Source: Theristus sp. LFF4_11 (taxonomy: Eukaryota > Nematoda > Chromadorea > Monhysterida > Xyalidae). From it: a DNA stretch of 64,000 bases. The stretch is from contig JASANC010000678.1 in assembly GCA_030248135.1 (NCBI GenBank), positions 1 through 64,000 of the forward strand, read 5' to 3'. Shown here piece after piece: positions 55,430-64,000 of this stretch. The notes under the pieces were generated by a model. It did no database searches. It was not told the DNA's origin and was given only the letters and a program-made list of their open reading frames with translations. Each line of letters opens with the position of its first letter. Positions within the stretch are counted from its first letter, which is position 1. The position numbers were made by a program, and so were the translations under genes.

Positions 55430-55862
55430 AATAAAACCACAAACAAGAAACACAGTTTTATCTGTTTGTGGTTGGACTGCGTGGCCGCCCTTCAACGGGC
55501 GCACGTAACGTCGCTTGACTCAAAGGCTTCAGGGCGACAGGACGACTTGGCGACCACCCACTGCTGGGCACTTCAGGCACCAGTGTAGATTGTGTTCGGT
55601 TTCGCATAAAATCGACCACCTGTATGGAAGTTGTCGGGGTACTTTTGTAAATACTGTTTCGTTTTATCATTCATTGCGAAACCGTACAAGGTGCGAGATC
55701 AGAAATGACAACAGGACTGCCAATCCAAAACCTTGGACAGTGAGCATCCGGCAGTTGACACTATGCATAACCATAGAGTTTCAACAACGCTATCGGTCAC
55801 TACGCCGAGTAACGACGTGGCCCTCAAGGAGCACCAAGCGGCGAATCGGCAAACCAGCGTTG
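55430..55862 (+). other. Possible exon fragments of an unknown gene between the word arrays
   Basis: GC content and frame openness rise here. After a CAACAG acceptor-like site at 55713, the plus strand reads 52 codons starting DCQSKTLDSEHPAVDTM and ending at a TAA near 55869. On the minus strand 55458-55622 reads a Pro/Ser-rich open segment that also ends in a stop. I do not recognise either. They could be a captured host exon inside a mobile element, or chance open frames. Confidence 0.2.
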
Positions 55863-55984
55863 ATTCACAATAATCACGAAAGTATTATCAATTTCAATTA
55901 TCAATTTTTTTGGGTTTTGCGACTCAAAAGTTTTGCAGTTACTACTTTTTATGTTTTTTGTCAATTTTTTATATTTTCACTGTA

Positions 55985-56459
55985 CAAAAAAGGATTGGCT
56001 TAGAGCAGGGTGAACGGGTGAAAAACATAACAGCAAAATTATAAACTTCGCACTTTAAATTTGTTTTCAACACGCGGGTTTAACCAGAAATGTGCCAATT
56101 TCAAAAACAAAAATTCAAAATTGTAATTACAAATTACATTAAAAAACGATTTTTATAAAACAGTACTTTTTGTCCTTTCAATTCAACTATAACATTAAAA
56201 TCGCTTAACATATTTTTAACGGGAACAGCAATTGACCATTGGTGATTGATTAAAAAAGATTGTTTTTAATTTTAAAACGGAATGCAGTAAAGATTGTGTT
56301 CTTGATCAGAAGAATGTTTTTGATAATTTGAACGGGGAACGACTAAAGCAGCTCAAAATCAAAATGCAATGCTTTTTTAGCACGGTTCAAAATCCACTCA
56401 AAAATAATAATTCCATTTATCAGCTAACCGTGTCGTAGGCACGGGTCAATTGGCCAGTA
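55985..56459 (-). mobile_element. Minus-strand fragment of the ACTAGC/GTTGACCCG repeat family
   Basis: Read on the minus strand from 56459 it begins CTGGCCAATTGACCCGTGCC, then carries the GCGAAGTTTATAATTTTGCT and CACCCGTTCACCCT phrases found in the copy at 49316. The (GACA)n end is not seen. Confidence 0.55.
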
Positions 56460-56766
56460 AAAAATAATATCACAAACCAGGATTTTATTTTTTTAATTAT
56501 CAATTATCAAAGACTTTTTGTCGTTCTTGATATCATTTCTGCACTAAGCAACGGTATATTTTTCAATCAAAAAGTTTAACATTATAAGACAACTTGAAAG
56601 GGTGCCCGATGCATACAAAAAAAACATGGGAAGTTCAACTTGCTGGAACAAAAAACACAATTCTTCAAGGTTGCAAACAAGCTGTAAACGACAGTGCATG
56701 ACGTGAACATCAATATTTGATCACCAAAAACCACCTCCTTTGGTTTAATATTGTTCATGCTAGCGA

Positions 56767-56884
56767 AAATTCACCCGGTCGGAATTGTTCGAGACGGAAT
56801 TTTCTGGGCCGGAATTCTTTGGGCCGGAATCATCTAGCCTGAACTCTTCAGGCCGGAATTCTTCGGGCCGGAATCAGCTAGGCG
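56767..56884. repeat. Word array: GGCCGGAATTCTTCG repeats (right block)
   Basis: Seven or so 15-18-bp words (for example GGGCCGGAATTCTTTG, AGGCCGGAATTCTTCG) that are the reverse complement of the left block at 54908-55066. The BEL/Pao element is inserted within its last word: with the element and one AGGCG removed, the array would continue as CAGCTAGGCGGAATTTAG. Confidence 0.8.
56880..56884. other. 5-bp target-site duplication, left
   Basis: AGGCG immediately before the left LTR, repeated exactly at 62808-62812 after the right LTR. Five bases is usual for BEL/Pao integration. Confidence 0.9.
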
Positions 56885-57138
56885 TGTATTGAAGCTTCTT
56901 ACATTAACGCATGCTTATTGATTATTGTGATGCTGTGTGTTGATCCACGTAATGCCTATTGGCGTTTGCTTACGTTTCATGGTGCTGCATAACACGGTGT
57001 AATGTTTTGTCTACAGTTCTTGTTGCTTGTTCGTTTCTACTGGTTTGTGCTTGTAGTTCTTGCACTTCAGTTCAGCTTACAGTTCTTACAGTTCAGTTTA
57101 GTTCAGTCTTGCTTTTCACACAATAAAACATCAAAACA
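56885..57138 (+). repeat. Left LTR (254 bp)
   Basis: TGTATTGAAGC...CATCAAAACA. Contains several CAGTTC/TTCAGTT words (about 57073-57110) and an AATAAA polyadenylation signal at 57122-57127. No base difference from the right LTR was seen. Confidence 0.95.
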
Positions 57139-57140
57139 TT

Positions 57141-57168
57141 TGGTGACCACGCTGGGAGTCGAACCCAG
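57141..57168 (+). promoter_or_regulatory. Primer-binding site complementary to a tRNA 3' end
   Basis: Starts TGGTGACCACGC two bases after the LTR. The complement reads as CCA, discriminator base, a 7-nt acceptor strand (CGTGGTC) and a full 17-nt T arm with a TTCGACT loop, so 28 nt pair with one tRNA. The implied 5' acceptor strand GACCACG suggests tRNA-Arg, but the tRNA identity is inferred. Confidence 0.85.
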
Positions 57169-57265
57169 AATCTCCTGATATTATCGAACCCAGATTATCG
57201 AGGACGATCTTCAGCATCTGAACGACATATCGTTTCCTCGATTCATCCCAAACAGCGAGAATTCG

Positions 57266-58894
57266 GTGCTACAGTTGCACTGCTTCGTAGATGCAAGTGA
57301 AAGGGTCTACGCAGCCGCAGTGTACTTGCGCGTTGTTGACGTCGATAGCATTACGTGTCATCTGTTGTTTGCAAAGAATCGTCTTGGACCGCTGAAGCCA
57401 ACAACCATTCCGAAAATGGAACTACTGGCGATCTACATCGGTTCGAAGATTTTGACGTTCGTGCAGAAACAAGCTGGTCTCTCAATTGCAGCATCGTTCA
57501 TCTGGACTGATTCAAGAGCAGCATTGGGATGGACAAAATCCGAAAAACCAAAAGGAGTCTTCGTGAAGAATCGTGTCCGAGAAATTCAGAAATGCGCCGC
57601 ATCAGTTCGCTACGTCCCTACTGAGCTCAATCCAGCTGATTGCGCAACTCGAATGCTTCCAGTCGAAGAACTGAAGAACAAATCATCGGTGTGGCGACAT
57701 GGGCCTCAATTTTTACAGCAAACTGAAGAATTCTGGCCAGCTGATGAAACCGCCGATGGTGAAGCACTCGACGATCAACTGGAAACAAAAGAAGACGTGG
57801 TAGAACTCAGCGCACAAGTTGAAAACAAAAGCGAAATCGTCGACATCTCTCGTTTCTCACAGCTGAATCGCCTGCATAGTGCCGTTGCTTACGCAAAACG
57901 CTGGCGTTCAATTCACCTGGCCAATTTGTCATCGTCCTACTTCGATGTCACGAAGCCACTCGATGCTGATGAGTTGAACGAAGCACAGAAAGTGGTAGAG
58001 CGCCAAGTTCAAAACAAACATTTCGCCGAAATATTTGAAGCTTTGGAAGCCAAAAAGGACCTGCCGCTCATCCGACAATTTTGCCTGCAAGTCGACGATG
58101 ATGGACTGCTGCGATGTCTAGGTCGACTCAGCAACAGCCAGCTGAATGTAGCAGCTAAATCGCCAATTCTCTTGCCGAAGAACGACCAGTACACAAATCT
58201 CGTAATTCGTCATGTGCACCAGAAACTTGATCACGCTGGCGTCCAACATACACTTTCCGTCGTGCGTGAAAAACACTGGATCATTGCTGGACGAGCACAA
58301 GTGAAACGAGTCATTCAAGATTGTGGAAAATGTCGCCGTCTCGGAGGTGGTCCGTACAAGATTCCAAGAATGGCAGCTTACCCTGCAGAACGTGTTTCAC
58401 AAGCCGAACCTTTCGCCAACACTGGTGTAGACTATTTTGGTCCATTCAACGTGAAAGAAGACCGCAAAGCATGGGTCGCTCTGTTCACCTGTCTGGTCAC
58501 CCGTGCCGTTCACCTGGAGATCGTCTTCGACATAACTGCCGAATCGTTTATCGATGCGCTACGCCGATTCATTGCTCGTCGAGGACAGCCAAGCCGTTTT
58601 CTCAGTGACAACGGCACAAATTTTACGCTTACGAAAAAGGTGATCGACACAATCAAGCAAAACAGCGAAAAAGAAGATGATAGCTTCCGCGATGTGCTGA
58701 CCTACTGCGCACAACAGCGAATCCGATGGAAGTTCATCACGGCGTTTGCACCTTGGGAAGGCGGAGCATATGAAAGAATGGTTGGCTTGGTCAAAAAAGC
58801 GTTCAAGGCAGCAGTCGGACATCGCCTGTTGACACCGATGCAGCAATCACCGTATTGGCTGAAGTTGAAGCAGTCGTCAACTCACGTCCGCTGA
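57266..58894 (+). CDS. BEL/Pao pol fragment: RNase H and integrase (5'-truncated, frameshifted end)
   Basis: The frame is open from 57179 with no ATG at its head; 57266 is a GTG, and the true N-terminus (protease, RT) is missing. RNase H (first about 150 residues) has its acidic residues in FVDAS, PKMELLA, WTDSRAALGW and NPADCATR. The integrase follows: an H/C zinc-binding region (about 315-365, HVHQKLDH...CGKC), then the DDE core with the first D in GVDYFGPF, the second in LSDNGTNF and the E in GGAYERM. The frame then leaves the family pattern near 58830 and stops at 58892-58894. The pattern continues in the next frame, so a one-base shift separates the catalytic core from the integrase C-terminus. 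In the full element these enzymes process RNA:DNA hybrids and insert the cDNA. Confidence 0.92.
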   Translation: MLQLHCFVDASERVYAAAVYLRVVDVDSITCHLLFAKNRLGPLKPTTIPKMELLAIYIGSKILTFVQKQAGLSIAASFIWTDSRAALGWTKSEKPKGVFVKNRVREIQKCAASVRYVPTELNPADCATRMLPVEELKNKSSVWRHGPQFLQQTEEFWPADETADGEALDDQLETKEDVVELSAQVENKSEIVDISRFSQLNRLHSAVAYAKRWRSIHLANLSSSYFDVTKPLDADELNEAQKVVERQVQNKHFAEIFEALEAKKDLPLIRQFCLQVDDDGLLRCLGRLSNSQLNVAAKSPILLPKNDQYTNLVIRHVHQKLDHAGVQHTLSVVREKHWIIAGRAQVKRVIQDCGKCRRLGGGPYKIPRMAAYPAERVSQAEPFANTGVDYFGPFNVKEDRKAWVALFTCLVTRAVHLEIVFDITAESFIDALRRFIARRGQPSRFLSDNGTNFTLTKKVIDTIKQNSEKEDDSFRDVLTYCAQQRIRWKFITAFAPWEGGAYERMVGLVKKAFKAAVGHRLLTPMQQSPYWLKLKQSSTHVR

Positions 58895-61800
58895 CGTATC
58901 TCTACGACGACATCGACTCGCTGAGTGTAGTACGACCATCTGACTTCCTCACACCGAATCGTTGTACTGGAGCGCTTCAGCTCGACGAAGAGGACGAAGA
59001 TGATCCAGACTACATCCCACAGAAGTCAACAGCCGATCATCTCAGAAAGGTTTGGAAAAAGAAGCAATCCATTCTGGACAAGTTTTGGACTTACTGGCAA
59101 GAAGAATATCTGAAAAGCCTTCGCGAAAGGACGAATGTTGAACACAAACAACAGCGTGTGCTTGCGCATGTTAATGCTAAAGTTGGTGACGTCGTCTTGA
59201 TACGTGAAGAAACAATGCCACGAGGCGCCTGGAAGATCGGTCGTATCGTCAACCTGCAGAAAGGTACCGATGATGAAATTCGAACCGCCGAAGTCCAGTT
59301 GCCGTCAAAGCGAGTCATCAAACGATCTCTGAAGCTGTTGTACCCGATCGAATGCAGTCCGTCCGACGGAGAAGATGCCGTCAGCTCGAGCGATCAATCA
59401 GCGTCTTTGAATAAAACTGACAAAGCGAAACCGGAAACAAAACCAACACTTCGCCGTTCTGCGCGATTGAAGAAAGTGCAGTTCAATCTTACAACAGTTG
59501 CCGTCACGTTGGTCTGTTGTTTCTTCGGTTTGACGTACGCCACGCCAGGTCGTTGCCCGAGCAACATCGCACTCCGCTTCGTGAAGTCAGAAAATTGCGT
59601 CTCTTCGGGGGTGGTGATCTACAAGAAGCCAGACAAGGATCTGTGCTGGAAAAAGTTTCAGTGTCAAAAGGACCATCAGCTGAACAACGGTACTTGCAGC
59701 TATAAACACTGCAAATGCGACGATTGGGCTATTGGTTGCGTGTCGTCACCGACATCATCACATCTGTCCGAATGGGACCCAATACTCAAGACGTCATTGC
59801 GTGAACATTGTGCATCTTGTCAAGTCGTGCGCGAACACGTTCCTCAAGTCGAATTGTTAAATGGCACAAAGTTTCTCGTTAAAGAGCTCGCCGTTCATCG
59901 CACGGACAGTCTTCCTGATGGTTACACCTGCCTCGGTGAAGGACAGCGAACAGGAACGCCCGAGTTCTGCCAAGAACACAGCTGTGTGGACACAGGAACT
60001 CAGTTGTGCTACATGCGACACACAGAGCGCGCCTTTCTCGTCAACGATCGTGGTTCATTTCCGATCAAGTCGTGGGGATACATGACAACGGAGCCTACAC
60101 CTGTCAGCAACCCACCAGAAAAGGCCAACAAGTGTCCGGAATGCCGTCTAGAATGTCGTTTGCACGGCGTTCAAATAACGCTTCCACAAGAAACGGACTT
60201 AGTCGAATTGTGTACACCACCCGTGTGTTACCATCACAAATTTCCCCGAATCAAAGACAGCGTCAGATTCAGTCCAGAAATCACCATGCACAGCCATGAA
60301 GTGACTCTCACAGTTTGGAAGCGTGGAAAAATAATTCAGAAAATGAACAAAACGTGTCACGCGCAGTCGTTCTGCGAACACTTAGAATGCACGATGTGTT
60401 CAATTCTAATCGCCAATCCACACTGTGCGCCGTGGACCGTCTTCTTTCTCATCGTTGGCTCGTTACTCGTCTGCCTTGCGGTCGCCTATTCATTAACGAA
60501 GTGCCTGATATGGACTTTACCGAAAGCGTGTAATGGTTACAAGTGGCTGTCTCAACTTATTCTACGCGCAGTTCGAAAATGTCGTCGGCCACAGCCTACT
60601 GCTGACGAAATCGAACTCGAAGACGTTCCAGTTGAGCAACACAACGAAAAAGAATCGACGCAAGCAGAACAAATACAAGAAGAAACCGAATTCGAGCGTG
60701 AAAATAAGCCAGTTCCAACGGTTTCCACATCAGGACGTCGACGAACCAGTGTTTGGTCGTTTGGCTACAAATCATCTCCATACTTAAGCGTAGTAATTAC
60801 AAGTTTGGCGTTCGCAATTACATTACTTCCGCATTCGCACGCCTGTTCGGAAGTCGCAACAATCACAGCAACGAGCGACAAATGCATTGCCAACTCACGC
60901 GGAGAAACAACGTGTTCGATAACGCAAAGCACCCGTTTGACACTTGTTCCGTCAAATCAACGAAGCTGTCTGCTCGTGAAAACTCAAGACGACGAACCGA
61001 TTGGAACCATTTCGATCGAAACAAAGAACGTTGTCCTGAAGTGTCACAAACGGAACGCGTATTTCACGAGATCATTCAAGATGAACGTGGAATCATCAAA
61101 ACGTTGCAAAAGTGCAGGGTCCTGCACGTCAACGTCGTGTGCCGAAACAAAGAAGAACACGAAAATTGCTGAGTTGAGCAATATTACAAACAACAGTCCC
61201 GGCTTCTCTTATTGTGTCGACAGCTGCGGATGTTTGGGATGTGGATGTTTCCTCTGCTCCGAAGCATGCCTGTTCTACAGAACATGGGCATCTCCAACGA
61301 GTCCCACAGTCTACGAAGTTTTCGACTGTCCGAATTGGCAACTCGAAGTGGACTTAACGATTTCGCAACACCTTCAAAATCAAAGCGACGCCCGAACATT
61401 CAAGTTGCAACCCGCCGTTTCTCAAAACTGGAACAACATGACGGTAACCGTAATCGCAGCATCGGATACTACTGTTCCGGCTCTGACAACAAAGTTTGTT
61501 TCCGATGGTGAAGTCATCGTAATGGCCGACGCCAGTCCAACTGGTCAACCAGTAGCAGGTACACTAGGCCAGCTGCAGTGTCCCACTCAGAAGGACGCCG
61601 AAAATTTTGCTTGCTATATGGCACTCGATGTTTGTAACTGCGTCGCAGCGAGCAACCGAGCGTCTTGTCGGTGTAACAATGTCGAAATCAAGGACATGTT
61701 CGGCAAGATGAACGCCACATTGCCCCTGGAATCAAACGGTATGATGTTGCTGCCAACGGAGGACAATTCAGTCGTCGCCGAAATCACAGAAGGCACGAGC

Positions 61801-62409
61801 GTTGAAGTGCAAATCGATGTGAACGGTCTGAAGCTTGTTTCCAAGGCGGAACGCAACACCTGTCACGTCACGGTGCGCCGAATTGAAGGCTGTTATTCCT
61901 GCTACACAGGTGCGAGAATCGAACTTGCCTGCTACAGCAATGAAACAACAACACTCGCGCATGTCACGTGTTCGGATGTGCGCTTCAGTACCCGTTGTTC
62001 GCGGAAGGGCCTCGTCGAAGAGCATCGCATCAACGTCAACCACCGTTCCGTCAATCAACAATGTCAAGTGCAATGCAACGGCGGAACATCCACTTTCAAC
62101 ATTGATGCCACGCTCACGTTCGTACCAAAGCATCGACTGGGCACGATTACCAATCAACTGGCCGTGTCGCGCACCCCCAGTAGCTTTGGAGGCTTCGACT
62201 TTTCGACGTTCACCAATTTGGGCATCGGAGCCTGGATCCAGAAGCTCATCCTCTCGCTAGTCGGCATCCTGGTCCTCGTCCTCTGCTTCCCACTCCTAAT
62301 GCTTGCCTGCACTCAAGCATGTTCCCTGACGTTGACCAACCTGTCCGAAAATCTGCGAACCCGGCCCAATCCGCCAAATGCCAATCAGCAAGGCCAATGC
62401 CAGCAGTAA
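58855..62409 (+). CDS. Integrase C-terminal region fused in frame to a phlebovirus-type envelope polyprotein
   Basis: One 1184-codon frame. Residues 1-35 complete the integrase core (AEVEAVVNSRPLTY), and about 76-165 is the BEL/Pao DUF5641-type C-terminal domain ending near KRSLKLLYP. A basic linker is followed by a hydrophobic signal segment (about 211-230), a Cys-rich ectodomain with sequons, and a membrane segment (about 525-550). After a charged region comes a second signal-like stretch (about 641-663). The second Cys-rich ectodomain has a CGCLGCGCF core (about 787-797), resembling the fusion-loop region of phlebovirus Gc-type class II glycoproteins, and a final membrane anchor (about 1128-1155). 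The two-glycoprotein layout matches Gn/Gc. No stop lies between integrase and envelope, so release would need splicing or proteolysis. The listed start is a non-ATG codon; the frame is joined to the previous one by a one-base shift. Confidence 0.88.
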   Translation: MAEVEAVVNSRPLTYLYDDIDSLSVVRPSDFLTPNRCTGALQLDEEDEDDPDYIPQKSTADHLRKVWKKKQSILDKFWTYWQEEYLKSLRERTNVEHKQQRVLAHVNAKVGDVVLIREETMPRGAWKIGRIVNLQKGTDDEIRTAEVQLPSKRVIKRSLKLLYPIECSPSDGEDAVSSSDQSASLNKTDKAKPETKPTLRRSARLKKVQFNLTTVAVTLVCCFFGLTYATPGRCPSNIALRFVKSENCVSSGVVIYKKPDKDLCWKKFQCQKDHQLNNGTCSYKHCKCDDWAIGCVSSPTSSHLSEWDPILKTSLREHCASCQVVREHVPQVELLNGTKFLVKELAVHRTDSLPDGYTCLGEGQRTGTPEFCQEHSCVDTGTQLCYMRHTERAFLVNDRGSFPIKSWGYMTTEPTPVSNPPEKANKCPECRLECRLHGVQITLPQETDLVELCTPPVCYHHKFPRIKDSVRFSPEITMHSHEVTLTVWKRGKIIQKMNKTCHAQSFCEHLECTMCSILIANPHCAPWTVFFLIVGSLLVCLAVAYSLTKCLIWTLPKACNGYKWLSQLILRAVRKCRRPQPTADEIELEDVPVEQHNEKESTQAEQIQEETEFERENKPVPTVSTSGRRRTSVWSFGYKSSPYLSVVITSLAFAITLLPHSHACSEVATITATSDKCIANSRGETTCSITQSTRLTLVPSNQRSCLLVKTQDDEPIGTISIETKNVVLKCHKRNAYFTRSFKMNVESSKRCKSAGSCTSTSCAETKKNTKIAELSNITNNSPGFSYCVDSCGCLGCGCFLCSEACLFYRTWASPTSPTVYEVFDCPNWQLEVDLTISQHLQNQSDARTFKLQPAVSQNWNNMTVTVIAASDTTVPALTTKFVSDGEVIVMADASPTGQPVAGTLGQLQCPTQKDAENFACYMALDVCNCVAASNRASCRCNNVEIKDMFGKMNATLPLESNGMMLLPTEDNSVVAEITEGTSVEVQIDVNGLKLVSKAERNTCHVTVRRIEGCYSCYTGARIELACYSNETTTLAHVTCSDVRFSTRCSRKGLVEEHRINVNHRSVNQQCQVQCNGGTSTFNIDATLTFVPKHRLGTITNQLAVSRTPSSFGGFDFSTFTNLGIGAWIQKLILSLVGILVLVLCFPLLMLACTQACSLTLTNLSENLRTRPNPPNANQQGQCQQ

Positions 62410-62546
62410 TAGCAATTCAGATCAACCATTTGCAATCACAAAAAACCGTTTCAATTTTCAAACGATCGTATCGAAACATCGTTTTTTCAATTGTTGTTCA
62501 TCGTGACCGTTAATTAATTTCCCACACCTTTAATTTTACCGTTGTC

Positions 62547-62553
62547 GTGGGAG
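62547..62553 (+). promoter_or_regulatory. Short polypurine-like tract before the right LTR
   Basis: GTGGGAG directly abuts the LTR start at 62554, the expected place for the plus-strand primer. It is short and contains one T, so it is a weak match. Confidence 0.4.
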
Positions 62554-62807
62554 TGTATTGAAGCTTCTTACATTAACGCATGCTTATTGATTATTGTGAT
62601 GCTGTGTGTTGATCCACGTAATGCCTATTGGCGTTTGCTTACGTTTCATGGTGCTGCATAACACGGTGTAATGTTTTGTCTACAGTTCTTGTTGCTTGTT
62701 CGTTTCTACTGGTTTGTGCTTGTAGTTCTTGCACTTCAGTTCAGCTTACAGTTCTTACAGTTCAGTTTAGTTCAGTCTTGCTTTTCACACAATAAAACAT
62801 CAAAACA
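62554..62807 (+). repeat. Right LTR (254 bp)
   Basis: Same length as the left LTR and identical by eye; AATAAA at 62791-62796; followed by the AGGCG target duplication at 62808-62812. Confidence 0.95.
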
Positions 62808-62812
62808 AGGCG

Positions 62813-63370
62813 GAATTTAGGGGGGGGGGGGGAAAGGGCCAATTAGGGGGTTTTTGGTGGATTTGGGGGAGGGGTTGTGGGGTGGGGCACGGAAAACACA
62901 AAAAACATAGTTTCGGGCTCTGTAAATGTGGATTCATGTGGTCATTTTAGGGGACTTGGTTAGTTTTGCTTGATGGTACGTACTTGGTTTTTGTGGTTTT
63001 TGGATTGGTTTTGGGACAAAGAAAAAGGGGGTTTTTTTTTTACAGCGGCATTTTTAAAAAAAAAAGAAAAAAAAAAAAAGGGGGGGGCCGCGCGAAACCC
63101 CCGCGGGCATGTGGGGCGGGGGGGCGGGGCAGCCCCAAAAAAAAAAAAGGTGTTAAAAAACAAAACACATAAAAAAGGCGCGCGCCGCAGCCAACAAGAA
63201 AAAAAAAAAAATGGGGTTTTTGTTTTTTTTTTTTTTTTTTTTTTTTTTATTAAAAAAAATAATTTTTTTTTTCTTTCGTCTATTGTTTTTTTTTTCTCAT
63301 CTCTTGGCTCGGTTCGGTTGTTTTTGTTTTTTTTTTCACTGTATATAAAAAAAAAAAAAGTAAACGTAAT
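62813..63370. repeat. Homopolymer-rich, mixed-composition tract
   Basis: Long runs of G (62821-62833), A, T (over 25 T near 63217-63248) and C/G-rich blocks (63081-63130) alternate here, unlike anything else in the window. Open frames through it are by-products of the low complexity. It may be real low-complexity DNA, but it looks like poorly resolved sequence. Confidence 0.7.
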
Positions 63371-64000
63371 TTATGTATATTAAATATATGTTTTGTTTTT
63401 ATGTTTGTCAAACATTTTTCAGTGCCATCCTGTTTGTGCGTTTAACAACGCCAGAATGTTCAACGTCTAATGGTGGAATCATTCTGTCCAAATTTGATTG
63501 CAAATTCTGCAACCCAGTTCGTGTTTGTATCACTTTGTTGACTGCAAACTTCTAGAAAGTCAATTACTTTATAGGCTTTCCGCATTTCGTTCTTTGTCAA
63601 TGAGCACACATGTGTTAGGCACAACAGCTTTTGAAGCATCGAAGCACTGAAGCATGATGTAGCGCGACTTAAAAAATGCCTAAATAGCAGCTTACACACA
63701 CACCTTTTTTCCCAGTCATTTTTCATTTTTTTCTCGTAAACCTGAAATCCGGTAGAAACGTACAGCCAGGGTATCAATCTTGTGTTAAGCCGCATTTGAT
63801 GCAATGGTGCACTGCAGCTCTCACGACACAAAAGCACTGTACTGCTGGCTGCTGGTTTTCTGTATTTCCACGGCATTAAAAGATTAGCGAGGATTGCAAA
63901 GAGAAGGACGTTGACTGGGCACTACTACTCATAATGAAACTACATGCGTTAAAAGAGATTGCCATCCTCAATTGCAACATCGATCATCCTTTTTGTTCAA
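63371..64000. other. Gene-free right edge of the window
   Basis: A minus-strand frame is open over 63460-63876, but it shows no recognisable domain, splice sites or codon pattern. Nothing else seen. Confidence 0.35.

Larger units (their letters stand above)
56885..62807 (+). mobile_element. BEL/Pao LTR retroelement with envelope, lacking gag, protease and RT
   Basis: Complete at both ends: two 254-bp LTRs beginning TG and ending CA, which I read as identical; the AGGCG target duplication; and a tRNA primer-binding site 2 bp after the left LTR. The internal region is only about 5.4 kb. It starts directly in the segment before RNase H, so gag, protease and reverse transcriptase are absent. RNase H, integrase and a two-part envelope-type glycoprotein remain. 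BEL/Pao elements with a phlebovirus-like envelope are established in nematodes. Identical LTRs mean the insertion is recent, so the deleted form was probably mobilised by an intact relative. Integration is into a word array (56767-56884). Confidence 0.95.

Noticed and set aside
55515..56003. 162-codon plus-strand frame
   Set aside because: Its second half runs into the ACTAGC-family repeat, and the reading resembles shifted coding sequence; the other frames in the interval look at least as coding-like.
57141..57168. tRNA-like T-arm sequence suggesting a tRNA gene
   Set aside because: Only the complement of a tRNA 3' end is present, directly after an LTR; no D or anticodon arm. It is a primer-binding site.
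62966..63383. Open frames of 68 and 137 codons
   Set aside because: Made of homopolymer Lys/Phe/Gly runs in low-complexity sequence.
63460..63876. 138-codon minus-strand frame
   Set aside because: No recognised domain or splice context; cannot be distinguished from a chance frame at the window edge.

Overview
The window is animal nuclear DNA. It is AT-rich, has split genes with mostly GT-AG introns, has no operons, and carries a very heavy load of repeats. A nematode is the most likely source: acceptor sites read mostly as TTTCAG, the potassium channel has the compact TWK-like layout, and the BEL/Pao element carries a phlebovirus-type glycoprotein known from nematode elements such as Tas and Cer7. 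The species cannot be fixed from sequence alone.

Only two host genes can be supported. On the minus strand at 8768-11376 is a nine-exon two-pore-domain potassium channel with both pore signatures. On the plus strand at 33070-51952 is an eleven-exon TEAD/Scalloped transcription factor with a complete TEA DNA-binding domain and a complete YAP/TAZ-binding domain. Its long introns are partly or almost wholly made of small transposons.

Layout: 1-8347 is the edge of a satellite array (unit about 469 bp) interrupted by a 1260-bp DNA transposon with an 8-bp target duplication. 8768-11376 is the channel gene. 11635-33000 is a gene-free stretch of Tc1/mariner remnants, TIR elements, foldback elements (including a 3.15-kb inverted repeat at 23110-26262), degenerate tandem repeats and short word-like arrays. 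33070-51952 is the TEAD gene. 51953-56884 is further repeats. 56885-62807 is a complete LTR-to-LTR BEL/Pao insertion with identical 254-bp LTRs, a perfect 5-bp target duplication, a long primer-binding site, RNase H, integrase and an envelope-type polyprotein, but no gag, protease or reverse transcriptase. 62813-63370 is homopolymer-rich sequence of doubtful quality.

The two host genes have no visible functional link. The main points of interest are the young, gag/RT-less but envelope-bearing retroelement, the large palindromes and word arrays that fit no standard family I can name, and non-canonical GC-AG introns, one well supported in TEAD and one possible in the channel gene. All exon models come from reading frame, splice-site and family-pattern reading by eye, with no alignment or transcript evidence.
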